A stretch of DNA of 64,000 bases from Alloalcanivorax dieselolei B5 (lineage in GTDB: Bacteria > Pseudomonadota > Gammaproteobacteria > Pseudomonadales > Alcanivoracaceae), in NCBI RefSeq assembly GCF_000300005.1, contig NC_018691.1, forward strand, positions 1,736,001 to 1,800,000, read 5' to 3'. The notes under the pieces were generated by a model. That model had not been told where the DNA came from and searched no databases. It saw only the letters and a list, made by a program, of their open reading frames with translations. The position numbers were made by a program, and so were the translations under genes. This document shows, one piece after another, positions 43,687 through 53,217 of this stretch; the stretch's first letter is position 1; each line of letters begins with the position of its first letter.

Positions 43687-44883
43687 ATGGATATTAACTT
43701 TACCGCTGAGGAAGCCGCTTTCCGCGACGAGGTCCGCGCCTTCCTGAAAGACAAGTTGCCCGAGGATATCTCCCGCAAGGTCAAGGAGCACAAACGCCTT
43801 GGCAAGGAAGACACCATCCGTTGGCAGAAGATTCTCAACGAACAGGGCTGGCTGGCCCTGCACTGGCCGAAAGAGCACGGCGGTACCGGCTGGAGCCCGA
43901 TCCAGAAGCACATCTTCGAGGAAGAATGTGCCGAGGCCGGCGCCCCCACCGTGCTGCCGTTCGGCGTCAACATGGTCGCTCCGGTGATCATCAAATTCGG
44001 TACCCAGGAGCAGAAGGACTACTACCTGCCGCGCATTCTCAAGAGCGAGGACTGGTGGTGTCAGGGTTACTCCGAGCCGGGTGCCGGTTCCGACCTGGCC
44101 AGCCTGAAAACCCGCGCCGTGCGCGAGGGCGATCACTACGTGGTCAATGGCCAGAAGACCTGGACCACCCTGGGCCAGCACGCCGACATGATCTTCTGTC
44201 TGGTGCGCACCGACCCGGACGCGAAGAAACAGGAAGGGATCTCCTTCCTGCTGATCGACATGAACACCCCTGGCATCACCGTGCGCCCGCTGATCACTCT
44301 GGACGGCGAGCACGAAGTGAACGAAGTGTTCTTTGACGACGTGAAAGTGCCGGTGGAAAATCTGGTCGGCGAGGAGAACAAGGGCTGGACCTGCGCCAAG
44401 TACCTGCTGACCTTCGAACGTACCGGCATCGCCGGCGTCGGCCAGTCCAAGGCGGCCCTGGCGCACCTCAAGCAAGTGGCCGCTCAGCAGATCAGCAACG
44501 GCCGCCCGTTGATCGAGGACCCGCATTTCCGCCGTCGCCTGGCCGATGTGGAAATGGAATTGATGTCCCTGGAAATGACCAACCTGCGTACCGTGGCCGC
44601 CGCCGAGGCCGGTGGCGTACCGGGGGCGGAAAGTTCCTTCCTGAAAATCATGGGCACCGAGCTGCGTCAGGAAATCACTCACCTGTTCCGCACCGCCGCC
44701 GGTCCGTACGCGCTGCCGTTCCTCAACGAAGCGCTGCACGATGATTTCGACGGCAACTATGTCGGCCCGGAGTTTGCCGCTTCGGTATCCGCCCGCTACT
44801 TCAACTTCCGTAAGCTCTCCATTTTCGGGGGCTCCAACGAAATTCAGAAGAACATCATCTCCAAGATGATTCTCGGTCTGTAA
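43687..44883 (+). CDS. Acyl-CoA dehydrogenase, catalytic subunit of a probable heteromer
   Basis: A 398-residue acyl-CoA dehydrogenase. FAD-binding WCQGYSEPGAGSDLASL is at about 124-140. The position that carries the C-terminal catalytic Glu in MCAD is Gly here (IFGGSNEIQKN), but Glu244 in LTFERTGIAG occupies the isovaleryl-CoA-dehydrogenase-type catalytic position. It is followed 10 bp later by a paralogue lacking both glutamates, which suggests an alpha2beta2 enzyme like those acting on steroid or other bulky side chains. Start at 43687 follows GAGAGGACG; the frame extends to 43651 without a ribosome-binding site. Confidence 0.9.
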   Translation: MDINFTAEEAAFRDEVRAFLKDKLPEDISRKVKEHKRLGKEDTIRWQKILNEQGWLALHWPKEHGGTGWSPIQKHIFEEECAEAGAPTVLPFGVNMVAPVIIKFGTQEQKDYYLPRILKSEDWWCQGYSEPGAGSDLASLKTRAVREGDHYVVNGQKTWTTLGQHADMIFCLVRTDPDAKKQEGISFLLIDMNTPGITVRPLITLDGEHEVNEVFFDDVKVPVENLVGEENKGWTCAKYLLTFERTGIAGVGQSKAALAHLKQVAAQQISNGRPLIEDPHFRRRLADVEMELMSLEMTNLRTVAAAEAGGVPGAESSFLKIMGTELRQEITHLFRTAAGPYALPFLNEALHDDFDGNYVGPEFAASVSARYFNFRKLSIFGGSNEIQKNIISKMILGL

Positions 44884-44893
44884 GGAGGCGATC

Positions 44894-46033
44894 ATGGATT
44901 TCAAACTTAGCGACGAGCAGCGCATGCTCGAAGAGACCGTCGGTCGCCTGGTACGTGATACCTATACCTTCGAGGTCCGTAACAAGAGCCTGGAATCCGA
45001 GCAGGGATTCAGCGCCGACGTATGGCAACAGTTCGCCGAACTGGGCCTGTTGGGCGTACCGTTCTCCGAGGAAGCCGGTGGCTTCAACGGCGGCGGCGCG
45101 GAACTGATGGTGGTGGCGGAGGGCTTCGGCCGTGGTCTGGTGGTGGAACCGTACCTGGCCACCGTGGTGCTGTGCGGCACTCTGGTGGACAAGCTCGGCA
45201 GCGACCAGCAGAAAGAAGCGCTGGTTCCGGCGATCATCGGCGGTGAAACCCGCCTGTCCCTGGCGCTGTATGAGCCGAATGGTCGCTACGAGCACAACCG
45301 CGTCACCACCAGCGCCAAGAAAGATGGCGAAGGCTATGTCCTGAACGGCGAGAAAGCCGTGGTCATTAACGGTGACAGCGCCGACCAGCTGGTGGTCATC
45401 GCCCGCACCTCTGGTGCCGAGGACGACCGCGCCGGCCTCAGCGCCTTCCTGGTGGATGGCAACGCCGCCGGCGTCAGCCGTCGCGGTTACCCGACCATCG
45501 ATGGCCTGCGTGCCGCCGAAGTTGTCCTCAAGGACGTGAAAGTCGGTGCCGACGCGCTGCTGGGCGCGGAAGGCCAGGCCATTGACGCCCTGGAAGATTC
45601 CCTGGCACTGGGTCTGGTGGCGCTGTGCGCGGAAGCGTCCGGCGCCATGGAAGTGGCCTGTGATCAGACCCTGGAATACATCAAGGAACGCCAGCAGTTC
45701 GGTGTGCCGATCGGTAAATTCCAGGCGCTGCAACACCGCATGGTGGAAATGCGCATGGAACTGGAAAAAGTGCGCTCCATCACCATGCTCGCCGCCTGCA
45801 GCCTGAACGAGTCACGTGAACTGCGTGACAAGCGTCTGGCCGCGGCCAAAGCGCAGGTCGGCAAATCCGGCCGTCGCGTGGCGGAGGAAGCGATCCAGCT
45901 GTTCGGCGGCATGGGCATGATGGAAGAAACCCCCATTTCCCACTACGCCAAGCGCATCGTGATGATCGATCATCACCTGGGCGACAGCGAATACCACTAC
46001 GGCCGGCTGGAAAGCCTGCTGGACGTGGAGTAA
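44894..46033 (+). CDS. Acyl-CoA dehydrogenase family protein, probable non-catalytic partner
   Basis: A 379-residue acyl-CoA dehydrogenase-fold protein. N-terminal FKLSDEQRMLEETVGRLVRD and C-terminal QFGVPIGKFQALQHRMVEM and QLFGGMGMMEETPISHYAKR are typical. Neither catalytic Glu position is filled: the helix reads LALGLVALCAEASG instead of the ER-containing motif, and the C-terminal loop has GGMGM. It probably forms a heteromer with the protein encoded 10 bp upstream. AAGGAGG precedes the start. A bidirectional terminator follows. Confidence 0.88.
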   Translation: MDFKLSDEQRMLEETVGRLVRDTYTFEVRNKSLESEQGFSADVWQQFAELGLLGVPFSEEAGGFNGGGAELMVVAEGFGRGLVVEPYLATVVLCGTLVDKLGSDQQKEALVPAIIGGETRLSLALYEPNGRYEHNRVTTSAKKDGEGYVLNGEKAVVINGDSADQLVVIARTSGAEDDRAGLSAFLVDGNAAGVSRRGYPTIDGLRAAEVVLKDVKVGADALLGAEGQAIDALEDSLALGLVALCAEASGAMEVACDQTLEYIKERQQFGVPIGKFQALQHRMVEMRMELEKVRSITMLAACSLNESRELRDKRLAAAKAQVGKSGRRVAEEAIQLFGGMGMMEETPISHYAKRIVMIDHHLGDSEYHYGRLESLLDVE

Positions 46034-46035
46034 CA

Positions 46036-46067
46036 AAAAAGGGCGGCCGAGAGGCCGCCTTTTTTAG
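46036..46067. terminator. Bidirectional terminator after the acyl-CoA dehydrogenase pair
   Basis: GGCGGCC and GGCCGCC form a stem around GAGA, flanked by a run of six A on the left and six T on the right. It lies 2 bp after the stop codon and could serve both strands. Confidence 0.88.
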
Positions 46068-46132
46068 TTGACAGTTGACAGCGAAAGACAAAAGCGAATG
46101 CCCCAACGTTACCTATCAACTATCAATTGATT
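46067..46132. repeat. Heptamer-type inverted repeat
   Basis: AGTTGACAGTTGACAG (two AGTTGAC heptamers) at about 46067-46082 is mirrored by CTATCAACTATCAATTG at about 46113-46129; the arms match as inverted repeats at most positions. It resembles the heptamer-rich inverted elements at 32179, 47198 and 52192 in layout but not in sequence. Confidence 0.55.
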
Positions 46133-46158
46133 AAATAATAAAATTCGGGAGAGTTTGT

Positions 46159-47187
46159 ATGACCGTGAATCGCCAGATCATTCTCGCCAAGCGTCCGGAA
46201 GGCATGCCGGACGAATCCAACCTGGTCTTGCAGGAAGGCGCCGTGCCGGAGTGTGGTGACGGCCAGGTACTGGTGCGCACCATTTATCTGTCCCTGGACC
46301 CGTACATGCGTGGCCGCATGAGCGCGGCCAAGTCCTATGCCGCCAGCGTCGAGGAAGGCGCGGTGATGGAAGGGGGCACCGTGGGGCAGGTGGTGGAATC
46401 CCGCCACCCGGATTTCAACCAGGGTGACTATGTGCTTGGCCGTGGCGGCTGGCAGGAGTATTCCCTGGAGCAGGGCAAGACGCTGCGCAAGCTGGATCCG
46501 GCGCAGGCGCCGATCAGCACCGCCGTGGGCGTGCTGGGTATGCCCGGTTTCACCGCCTACGCGGGTTTGGAAGAGATTGGCAAGCCGCAGAAAGGCGAAA
46601 CCGTGGTGGTGTCCGCCGCCGCCGGTGCGGTGGGCCAGGTGGTGGGCCAGATCGCCAAGATGAAAGGGTGCCGGGTGGTCGGCGTGGCCGGCGCTGAGGA
46701 CAAGTGCCGCCAGGTGGTGGAGGCTTACGGCTTCGACGCCTGCGTCAACTACAAGGACGATGACTTCGAGAAGCAACTGGCCGAAGCGTGCCCCAATGGC
46801 ATTGACGTTTATTTTGAAAACGTCGGTGGCAAGGTGTTCGACGCGGTGATGGGGCTGGTCAATGATTTCGCCCGGATCCCGGTTTGCGGCCGTATCGCCC
46901 ACTACAACGACACCGGCCTGCCGCCGGGACCGGATCGTCTGCCCGCGTTCATGGGCAAGATTCTGGTCAAGCGGCTGCTGCTCAAGGGCTTCATCCAGTT
47001 CGATTACATCCACCGTGCCGCCGACTTCCAGCGCGACATGAGCGCCTGGATTCGCGAAGGCAAGGTGAAGTATCAGGAAGATGTGGTCGAAGGTCTGGAA
47101 AACACGGTATCCGCGTTCCAGGGCCTGCTGCAGGGCAAGAACCGTGGCAAGCTGCTGATTCAGGTGGGTGAAGACCCGACTCGCTGA
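46159..47187 (+). CDS. NADP-dependent oxidoreductase (MDR, leukotriene-B4/CurA-like)
   Basis: A 342-residue zinc-free medium-chain reductase. The N-terminus ends YLSLDPYMRGRMS, a signature of the LTB4 12-hydroxydehydrogenase/alkenal reductase group; the Rossmann motif AAAGAVGQVVGQIAK lies near 153-167, and FENVGG near 218. It reduces alpha,beta-unsaturated ketones or aldehydes with NADPH. No catalytic zinc cysteines are present, as expected. Start follows CGGGAGAG. It is separated from the acyl-CoA dehydrogenase pair by a terminator and repeat, so it is its own unit. Confidence 0.9.
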   Translation: MTVNRQIILAKRPEGMPDESNLVLQEGAVPECGDGQVLVRTIYLSLDPYMRGRMSAAKSYAASVEEGAVMEGGTVGQVVESRHPDFNQGDYVLGRGGWQEYSLEQGKTLRKLDPAQAPISTAVGVLGMPGFTAYAGLEEIGKPQKGETVVVSAAAGAVGQVVGQIAKMKGCRVVGVAGAEDKCRQVVEAYGFDACVNYKDDDFEKQLAEACPNGIDVYFENVGGKVFDAVMGLVNDFARIPVCGRIAHYNDTGLPPGPDRLPAFMGKILVKRLLLKGFIQFDYIHRAADFQRDMSAWIREGKVKYQEDVVEGLENTVSAFQGLLQGKNRGKLLIQVGEDPTR

Positions 47188-47197
47188 TCGCGGAGTC

Positions 47198-47344
47198 GCT
47201 GGCACGCAAACACGCCTGCACGCCATACTTGCAGCGAAAGCGGGCTCGGAAACGTCTCACTGCTCGACAAGGTGGGGCGCCCACAAGCCTTTTCTGGAGC
47301 GCGCCTTTTCGCGTGTCAGCGTGTTGCGTGTCAGCGTGCTAGCG
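47198..47344. repeat. Inverted GCGTGT/ACACGC-type repeat element
   Basis: The left part (47198-47223) begins CGCTGGCACGCAAACACGCC, like the element at 32179; the right part (47311-47344) has four GCGTG(T/C) units spaced 7-8 bp. The parts face each other across about 90 bp. It occupies the whole gap between the MDR gene and the MFS gene, ending 5 bp before the MFS start codon. Confidence 0.75.
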
Positions 47345-47349
47345 GATTT

Positions 47350-48789
47350 ATGCCCACTATAGAACAGCTTTTCGAACGTCATGGCCCCCGCTACCGCTGG
47401 CTGGCCACCGCCACCGTCATGCTGGGCACTTTGTCCATGGTGCTGACCTCCACCATCATCAACGTGGCGGTGCCGGCGATCATGGGCGAGTTCCAACTCG
47501 GCCAGGATCAGGTGCATTGGCTGGCCACCGCCTTTCTTGCCGCCATGACCGTCGGTATGCTGGTGAACGCCTGGTGTCTGGCCCGTTTTGGTTCCCGCCG
47601 TACTTTCATCTGCGCCATGGTGATCTTCATCATGGCGTCGATGCTGGGTGGATTCAGCCAGAACTTCGCGGTGCTGGTGGCGGTACGGGCGGTGCAGGGC
47701 GTCATGGCTGGCCTGATTCAGCCCCATGCCCTGGTTACCATCTTTCAGGTATTCCCCTGGAACAAACGTGGACAGGCCATGGGTATCTACGGCATGGGCG
47801 TGGTGCTGGGGCCGGCGGTGGCGCCGGCGCTTGGCGGCATCCTGGTGGACACGCTGTCCTGGCGGGCGGTGTTCTTCGCGGTGCTACCCAGTTGTTTGCT
47901 GGCGTTGTTCATGGCCTCGCGCTTTTTGCCCGGCACCGCTCACGCCCGCGACCACCGCCTGGACTGGTTGGGCATCATCCTGCTCGGCGTCGGGCTGACC
48001 GCGTTGTTATGGGCGTTGGCGGGACTGGCCCGGCGCGGTCTGGATGATCCGGTGCTGCTCACCGCCCTGATCGGCGGTCCGTTGATCATGGGTGTATTCG
48101 CCGCCTGGCAGCTTCGCCATCCTTACCCGTTGTTCGACCCGCGTGTGTTTCGTTATCCCGGTTTCGCCGGCGGTTTTTTTGTCGCCATGGTCATGGGCGC
48201 CGGTGTGTTCGGCACCACTTACCTGATGCCGCTGTACTTTCAGCAGGTACAGGGCATGACGGCCACGGACGCGGGCTTTATATTGATTCCCGCCGGTATC
48301 GCCATGGCGATCATTTTCCCTTTGTCCGGTCATCTTTCCGACCGCCTGCCAGGAGCGGTGATGATCACCACCGGGCTGCTGTTGATGCCGGTGAGTCTGC
48401 TGTTTCTTCGGGCGGCGGATATCGGCACCAGCGTGGTCTGGCTGATGTTCTGGGTCGCCCTGGGACGGGTGGCGCTGGGTTTGATGATGCCGCCGGTGAA
48501 TACCGGATCGCTGGCATTATTGCCGCCGGAAATGATTCCGCAGGGATCCGGGGTGGTGAATTTCGCCCGCCAGATCGGCGGCGCTCTGGGCGTGAACCTG
48601 AGTGCCATCTGCGTACAGTTTTTCAGTGACCGTCACTGGCATGCTCATCCGGAAGCGGGCCATCCCCACGCTTTCGAAGTCGGTTTTGACGACGCTTTTT
48701 TAATTACGGCGTCGCTGTTCATTCTGGCGCTGTGGCCGCTCGCGTGGATGTCGCGCGGACAGCGCCTTAAACGCACGGAGACCTCATAA
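47350..48789 (+). CDS. MFS transporter, DHA2 (EmrB/QacA) family
   Basis: A 479-residue exporter with about 14 hydrophobic segments. DHA2 hallmarks are visible: TIINVAVPAIMGEF in the first helix, the loop motif LARFGSRRTF, and motif C GMGVVLGPAVAPALGG. It should export drugs or toxic organic compounds by proton antiport. I chose the ATG at 47350; an in-frame upstream start at 47272 would translate the intergenic repeat. No clear ribosome-binding site is visible because the repeat runs up to the start. It overlaps the next gene by one base (TAATG). Confidence 0.88.
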   Translation: MPTIEQLFERHGPRYRWLATATVMLGTLSMVLTSTIINVAVPAIMGEFQLGQDQVHWLATAFLAAMTVGMLVNAWCLARFGSRRTFICAMVIFIMASMLGGFSQNFAVLVAVRAVQGVMAGLIQPHALVTIFQVFPWNKRGQAMGIYGMGVVLGPAVAPALGGILVDTLSWRAVFFAVLPSCLLALFMASRFLPGTAHARDHRLDWLGIILLGVGLTALLWALAGLARRGLDDPVLLTALIGGPLIMGVFAAWQLRHPYPLFDPRVFRYPGFAGGFFVAMVMGAGVFGTTYLMPLYFQQVQGMTATDAGFILIPAGIAMAIIFPLSGHLSDRLPGAVMITTGLLLMPVSLLFLRAADIGTSVVWLMFWVALGRVALGLMMPPVNTGSLALLPPEMIPQGSGVVNFARQIGGALGVNLSAICVQFFSDRHWHAHPEAGHPHAFEVGFDDAFLITASLFILALWPLAWMSRGQRLKRTETS

Positions 48790-49721
48790 TGAGTCAACAA
48801 CCCCATGTTCTGATCATCGGTGCCGGTGCCATCGGCAGCTTTTACGGTGCCATTCTCAAGCGCGCCGGCTGTACCGTAAGCGCGGTGGTGCGTTCCGAGT
48901 ACGATGCCATCCGGGACGGTGGTTTTCAGTTCGAGAGCCCTCTCGGAGATATTTCCTGGCGGCCGGATCATCTGTATCGGGACGGTGACCAGGCCGACAG
49001 CAAACCGGACTATGTGATCCTTGCCACCAAGGTACTGCCGAACTCGGACCGCGCCGCGCTGATCCGCCCGTGGCTGGGAGAGAACACCGGTATCGTGCTG
49101 ATTCAGAACGGCCTGGATATCGAGCGGGAACTGGCCGATGCCTTCCCCGACAACCCGATCATCAGCTGTCTGGCGTTCATCGCGGTCAGCCGGGTGGCGC
49201 CGGGCCAGATCAAACACAACGCCTATGGCCGTCTGGTCATGGGACGTTTTCCGGAAGGCATCGACGAACACTGTTCGCGGCTGCGGGATCTGTTCGTGGA
49301 AGGCGGTATCGACATCAAGCTCACCGAACAGGTGGTGGGCGAACGCTGGCTCAAGTGTGTCTGGAACACACCCTTCAACCCGCTGTCGGTGCTCGCCAAC
49401 GGCGCCGACACCTACACCATTCTGGACACTCCGGGCGGCGAACAGCTGATCCGGGACCTGATGGCGGAGGTCATGGCGGTGGCCGAAGCCGATGGTCATC
49501 CGCTGCCAGCGCATCTGCCCGACAGCAATATCGCCGGTACCCGAAAAATGCCGGCCTATAAAAACAGCATGGCGCTGGATTATCTCAACGACCGCCCCAT
49601 CGAGTTGGACGCCATTCTGGGCAACGTGGTGGCGATCGCCCACCGCTTGAACGTGCCGGTACCGCGTCTGGAAACCGTACTGGTGACCCTGCGCATGCGT
49701 CAGGGCGGCGCCGCGGGCTGA
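48789..49721 (+). CDS. Ketopantoate reductase family protein (PanE/ApbA-like)
   Basis: A 310-residue NADPH-binding reductase. The nucleotide motif IIGAGAIGSFYGAILKRAG is at about 9-27, followed by ILATKVLPNSD and LIQNGLDIE; the catalytic Lys region WLKCVWNTPFNP and the C-terminal helix domain with KNSMALDYLNDRPIELD match 2-dehydropantoate 2-reductases. Because it is coupled to an exporter gene rather than pan genes, a role on another 2-keto acid is possible. Start overlaps the MFS stop codon. Confidence 0.85.
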   Translation: MSQQPHVLIIGAGAIGSFYGAILKRAGCTVSAVVRSEYDAIRDGGFQFESPLGDISWRPDHLYRDGDQADSKPDYVILATKVLPNSDRAALIRPWLGENTGIVLIQNGLDIERELADAFPDNPIISCLAFIAVSRVAPGQIKHNAYGRLVMGRFPEGIDEHCSRLRDLFVEGGIDIKLTEQVVGERWLKCVWNTPFNPLSVLANGADTYTILDTPGGEQLIRDLMAEVMAVAEADGHPLPAHLPDSNIAGTRKMPAYKNSMALDYLNDRPIELDAILGNVVAIAHRLNVPVPRLETVLVTLRMRQGGAAG

Positions 49722-49765
49722 ATCCCGACAAGGCTGTCGGGGGGAGGGGATTGACCAAACCGAAT

Positions 49766-49792
49766 TGTAACAGTTGGCGAAATGTAACAGTT
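49766..49792 (+). promoter_or_regulatory. Direct repeats upstream of malic enzyme gene
   Basis: TGTAACAGTT occurs at 49766-49775 and again at 49783-49792, starts 17 bp apart, about 100 bp before the maeB start. A tandem activator or repressor site is possible. Confidence 0.5.
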
Positions 49793-49893
49793 TGGTGGGC
49801 TCCTGGGGCTTTACTCCCTAGTGCGATACCAGTGGGGAGCAGTACACTGGTTCGCACAATCTTCCCAGGAAAGACCATTAAGGAGACCTGACC

Positions 49894-52188
49894 TTGGCCA
49901 CCGACAGCCGTCGTGCTGCACTCGATTATCACGAATTCCCCGTTCCCGGCAAAACCGCCGTCGTCGCCACCAAACCGCTGACCAACCAGAATGATCTGGC
50001 GCTGGCTTATTCGCCCGGCGTGGCCGCCGCTTGCGAAGAGATCGTCGACGATGCCAACAACGTGTTCCGCTACACCGGGCGCGGCAACCTGGTGGGGGTG
50101 ATCAGTAATGGCAGCGCGGTACTGGGGCTGGGCAACATTGGCGCCCTGGCGTCCAAGCCGGTGATGGAAGGCAAGGCGGTACTGTTCAAGAAGTTCGCCG
50201 GCCTGGATGTCTTCGATATCGAGATCAACGAAAGCGATCCGGACAAGCTGGTGGAGATCATCGCCGCTCTGGAACCGACCTTCGGTGGCATCAACCTGGA
50301 AGACATCAAGGCGCCGGAGTGCTTTATCGTCGAGCGCAAACTGCGTGAACGCATGAGCATTCCGGTATTCCACGATGATCAGCACGGCACCGCCATTACC
50401 GTCAGCGCCGCCTTCATCAACGGTCTCAAGGTGGTGGGCAAGCCCATTGATCAGGTCAAGGTGGTCACCTCCGGCGCTGGTGCCGCGGCGCTGGCGTGCC
50501 TGGATCTGATGGTGGACCTGGGCCTGCCACAGGAAAACATCTGGGTCACCGATATCGAAGGCGTGGTGTATCAGGGGCGCGAGGTGCTGATGGACCCGGA
50601 TAAGGCCCGCTACGCTCAGCCCACCGACGCCCGCGCCCTGGGCGAGGTGATCGACGGCGCTGACGTGTTCCTCGGTCTGTCCGCCGGCGGTGTGCTGAAG
50701 CCGGATATGGTACAGCGCATGGCGGCACGTCCGCTGATCCTGGCGCTGGCCAATCCGAGCCCGGAGATCCTGCCGGAAGACGCCAAGGCGGTGCGCGATG
50801 ATCTGGTCATGGCCACCGGCCGTTCCGATTACCCGAACCAGGTCAATAACGTTCTCTGCTTCCCCTATATTTTCCGGGGTGCGCTGGACGCCGGCGCCAC
50901 CACCATAACTCGCGAAATGGAAAAAGCGGCGGTGTACGCCATCGCCGGTCTCGCCCAGGAAGAACAGAACGAGGTGGTGGCCGCCGCCTACGGCACCTAT
51001 GACATCAGCTTTGGCCCGGAATATCTGATTCCGAAACCGTTCGACCCGCGCCTGATCGTGCGCATCGCACCGGCGGTGGCGAAAGCGGCCATGGCTGACG
51101 GCGTCGCCACCCGGCCGATCGCCGATCTGAACGCCTATGCCGAACAACTGGAGCGCTTCGTCTACCACTCCGGTGCCTTCATGAAACCGCTGTTCTCCGC
51201 CACCAAGGCGCTGGTGCGCGATGGCGGCAAGGCCCGCATCGTGTTCACCGAGGGCGAGGAAGAGCGAGTACTGCGCGCGGTGCAGGTGGTGGTGGATGAA
51301 GGGCTGGCGTTCCCGGTTCTGGTGGGCCGTCCGGAAGTGCTGGCCATGCGCATCGAGCGCTACGGGCTGCGCCTGCGTCTCGGCGAGGATGTGGAAGTCA
51401 CCAATCCGGAGCAGGACGAACGCTTCCACCGCTACTGGAACGAGTATTGGGAAAAACTCTGCCGCCAGGGTGTCACCAAGGAAGTGGCCCGTACCGAGAT
51501 GCGCCGCCGCATGACGCTGATCGGTGCCATGATGGTTCACCTGGGCGAGGCCGATGGCATGGTGTGCGGGACCGTGGGCCGGTTCGCCGAGCACCTGCGC
51601 TTTGTCGATCAGGTTATCGGCCTTAAGGAAAACGCCCGTACCTACGCGGCGATGAATGTGCTGTTACTGCCGGAGCGCACGGTGGCGGTGGTGGACACGC
51701 ACGTCAACGAGGATCCCTCCGCCGAACAGATCGCCGAGTTCACGGTGGCCGCCGCCGAGGAAATGCGGCGCCTGAATCTGGAGCCGAAGGCGGCGCTGTT
51801 GTCGCGCTCCAATTTTGGTTCCGAGCGTTGCGCCGCCAGCGAGAAGATGCGTCAGGCGCTGGCGCTGATCCGCGAAGCGGCTCCGGAACTGGAGGTGGAC
51901 GGGGAAATGCACGGCGACGCCGCGCTGGAGGAGTCGATTCGTCAGGGCATCCTGCCGGATTCCACTCTGAAGGGATCGGCCAATCTACTGGTTTGTCCCA
52001 ACGGCGATTCCGGCAACATCGCTTACAACCTGCTGAAAACCGCCGCCGGCAGCAATGTGGCGGTGGGACCGTTCCTGCTCGGCGCCAACGCGCCGGTGAC
52101 CATTCTGACTTCCAGCGCCACGGTACGGCGCATCGTCAACATGGCGGCACTCACCGTGCTGCGCGCGAATCTGGAAGGGAAGGGGTAG
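49894..52188 (+). CDS. maeB: NADP-dependent malic enzyme with phosphotransacetylase-like domain
   Basis: A 764-residue MaeB-type malic enzyme. The malic N-terminal domain (about 15-150; ALAYSPGVA), NAD-binding domain (about 160-400; [16 protein letters not shown]) and C-terminal PTA-like domain (about 430-760; [12 protein letters not shown]) are all present. It converts malate to pyruvate and CO2 with NADP+, supplying NADPH and gluconeogenic precursors during growth on fatty acids or acetate. The start codon is TTG at 49894, 8 bp after AGGAG. The PTA-like part is usually regulatory (acetyl-CoA sensing). Confidence 0.95.
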   Translation: MATDSRRAALDYHEFPVPGKTAVVATKPLTNQNDLALAYSPGVAAACEEIVDDANNVFRYTGRGNLVGVISNGSAVLGLGNIGALASKPVMEGKAVLFKKFAGLDVFDIEINESDPDKLVEIIAALEPTFGGINLEDIKAPECFIVERKLRERMSIPVFHDDQHGTAITVSAAFINGLKVVGKPIDQVKVVTSGAGAAALACLDLMVDLGLPQENIWVTDIEGVVYQGREVLMDPDKARYAQPTDARALGEVIDGADVFLGLSAGGVLKPDMVQRMAARPLILALANPSPEILPEDAKAVRDDLVMATGRSDYPNQVNNVLCFPYIFRGALDAGATTITREMEKAAVYAIAGLAQEEQNEVVAAAYGTYDISFGPEYLIPKPFDPRLIVRIAPAVAKAAMADGVATRPIADLNAYAEQLERFVYHSGAFMKPLFSATKALVRDGGKARIVFTEGEEERVLRAVQVVVDEGLAFPVLVGRPEVLAMRIERYGLRLRLGEDVEVTNPEQDERFHRYWNEYWEKLCRQGVTKEVARTEMRRRMTLIGAMMVHLGEADGMVCGTVGRFAEHLRFVDQVIGLKENARTYAAMNVLLLPERTVAVVDTHVNEDPSAEQIAEFTVAAAEEMRRLNLEPKAALLSRSNFGSERCAASEKMRQALALIREAAPELEVDGEMHGDAALEESIRQGILPDSTLKGSANLLVCPNGDSGNIAYNLLKTAAGSNVAVGPFLLGANAPVTILTSSATVRRIVNMAALTVLRANLEGKG

Positions 52189-52191
52189 TAT

Positions 52192-52324
52192 CGCTTACAC
52201 GCAACACGCAACACGCAACACGCCAATCGTGGCTCACGAGCCGCGATCCCGCCTGAATAGATGTCGGCGTGACCGCGCAAGCAGGCCAAGGGTTTGCGTG
52301 CCAGCGTGTTGCGTGTAAGCGTGC
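52192..52324. repeat. Inverted ACACGCA heptamer repeat element
   Basis: The left part CGCTTACACGCAACACGC continues as four tandem AACACGC heptamers up to about 52223; the right part (about 52296-52324) holds GCGTGTTGCGTGTAAGCG, the exact inverse of the left end. It fills the gap between the convergent maeB and class II aldolase genes. Confidence 0.8.
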
Positions 52325-52335
52325 CTGCGATATCT

Positions 52336-53094
52336 TTAGCGCGCGTAGTCGCTGCCGGCGCGTTCCAGCTTGCGCAGCAGGGCCGGCCAGGTCAGCTTGC
52401 TGGCCATGCCCAGGCTCTTGGACTGGTCGGAGGTGGTGGCGATGGCTTCGGCGGAAGGCTGGTACGTCTCGCCCTGAGCCATGGCGCGCACCTGGATCTC
52501 GCAGCCCTTCATCAGGAAGTACATGTAGGTGAAGGCTTCACCGACATCCTTGCCCACACTCAGAGTGCCGTGGTTGCGCAGCAGCATCAGGTTCTTGTCG
52601 CCGAGATCCTTCACCAGACGCTCGCGCTCGTCCAGATTCAGGGCCACACCTTCAAAATCGTGATAGCTCAGATGGTCCAGACACAGCATGGAGGTCTGGC
52701 TCAACGGCAGCAGGCCGTTCTTGTGCGCGCTCACGGCGACACCGTCGGCGGCGTGCAGGTGCAACACCGCACCGGCTTCCTCGCGGGCCATGTGCACGGC
52801 GCTGTGGATGGTGAAACCGGCCGGGTTGACCCGGTTGGTGGCGCCGGGATCGACGATTTCGCCATCCTGGTCCACTTTCACCAGGGAGGAGGCGGTGATC
52901 TCATCGAACAACATACCGTACGGATTGATCAGGAAGTGATGCTCCGGTCCCGGTACACGGGCGGACAGGTGGGTGAACACCAGATCTTCCCAGCCGTAGA
53001 GCGAGACCAAACGATAAGCGGCGGCCAGGTCCTTGCGAACTTCCCACTCGGCTTCGGTCATTTGCGGCCGGGCGGTGGCGGTGGCTTGAGACAT
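52336..53094 (-). CDS. Class II aldolase/adducin family protein
   Basis: A 252-residue zinc-dependent aldolase-fold protein. VKVDQDGEIVDPG, the zinc histidines in HLHAADGVAVSAH and the late His in LMLRNHGTLSVGKDVGEAF are present. Family members act on sugar phosphates or hydroxy-keto acids, but many in catabolic gene regions have no known substrate. Start at 53094 follows GAGGTGCC. It is convergent with maeB across the repeat element. Confidence 0.85.
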   Translation of the reverse strand: MSQATATARPQMTEAEWEVRKDLAAAYRLVSLYGWEDLVFTHLSARVPGPEHHFLINPYGMLFDEITASSLVKVDQDGEIVDPGATNRVNPAGFTIHSAVHMAREEAGAVLHLHAADGVAVSAHKNGLLPLSQTSMLCLDHLSYHDFEGVALNLDERERLVKDLGDKNLMLLRNHGTLSVGKDVGEAFTYMYFLMKGCEIQVRAMAQGETYQPSAEAIATTSDQSKSLGMASKLTWPALLRKLERAGSDYAR

Positions 53095-53217
53095 TGCGGC
53101 ACCTCATTATTATGAAATTGCGTTTCGGGAATATAGCAGGGCCGGGCGGTGGCGGCCATACCATGGAGTAGGGAGTCGGCGGGGGTGTCCCAACTCGTTG
53201 CTACAAGGCCGCTGTCC

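Noticed and set aside
52192-52324. Possible CRISPR array in the ACACGCA repeats
   Set aside because: Units are only 7 bp without unique spacers and are arranged as an inverted element; no cas gene is present.
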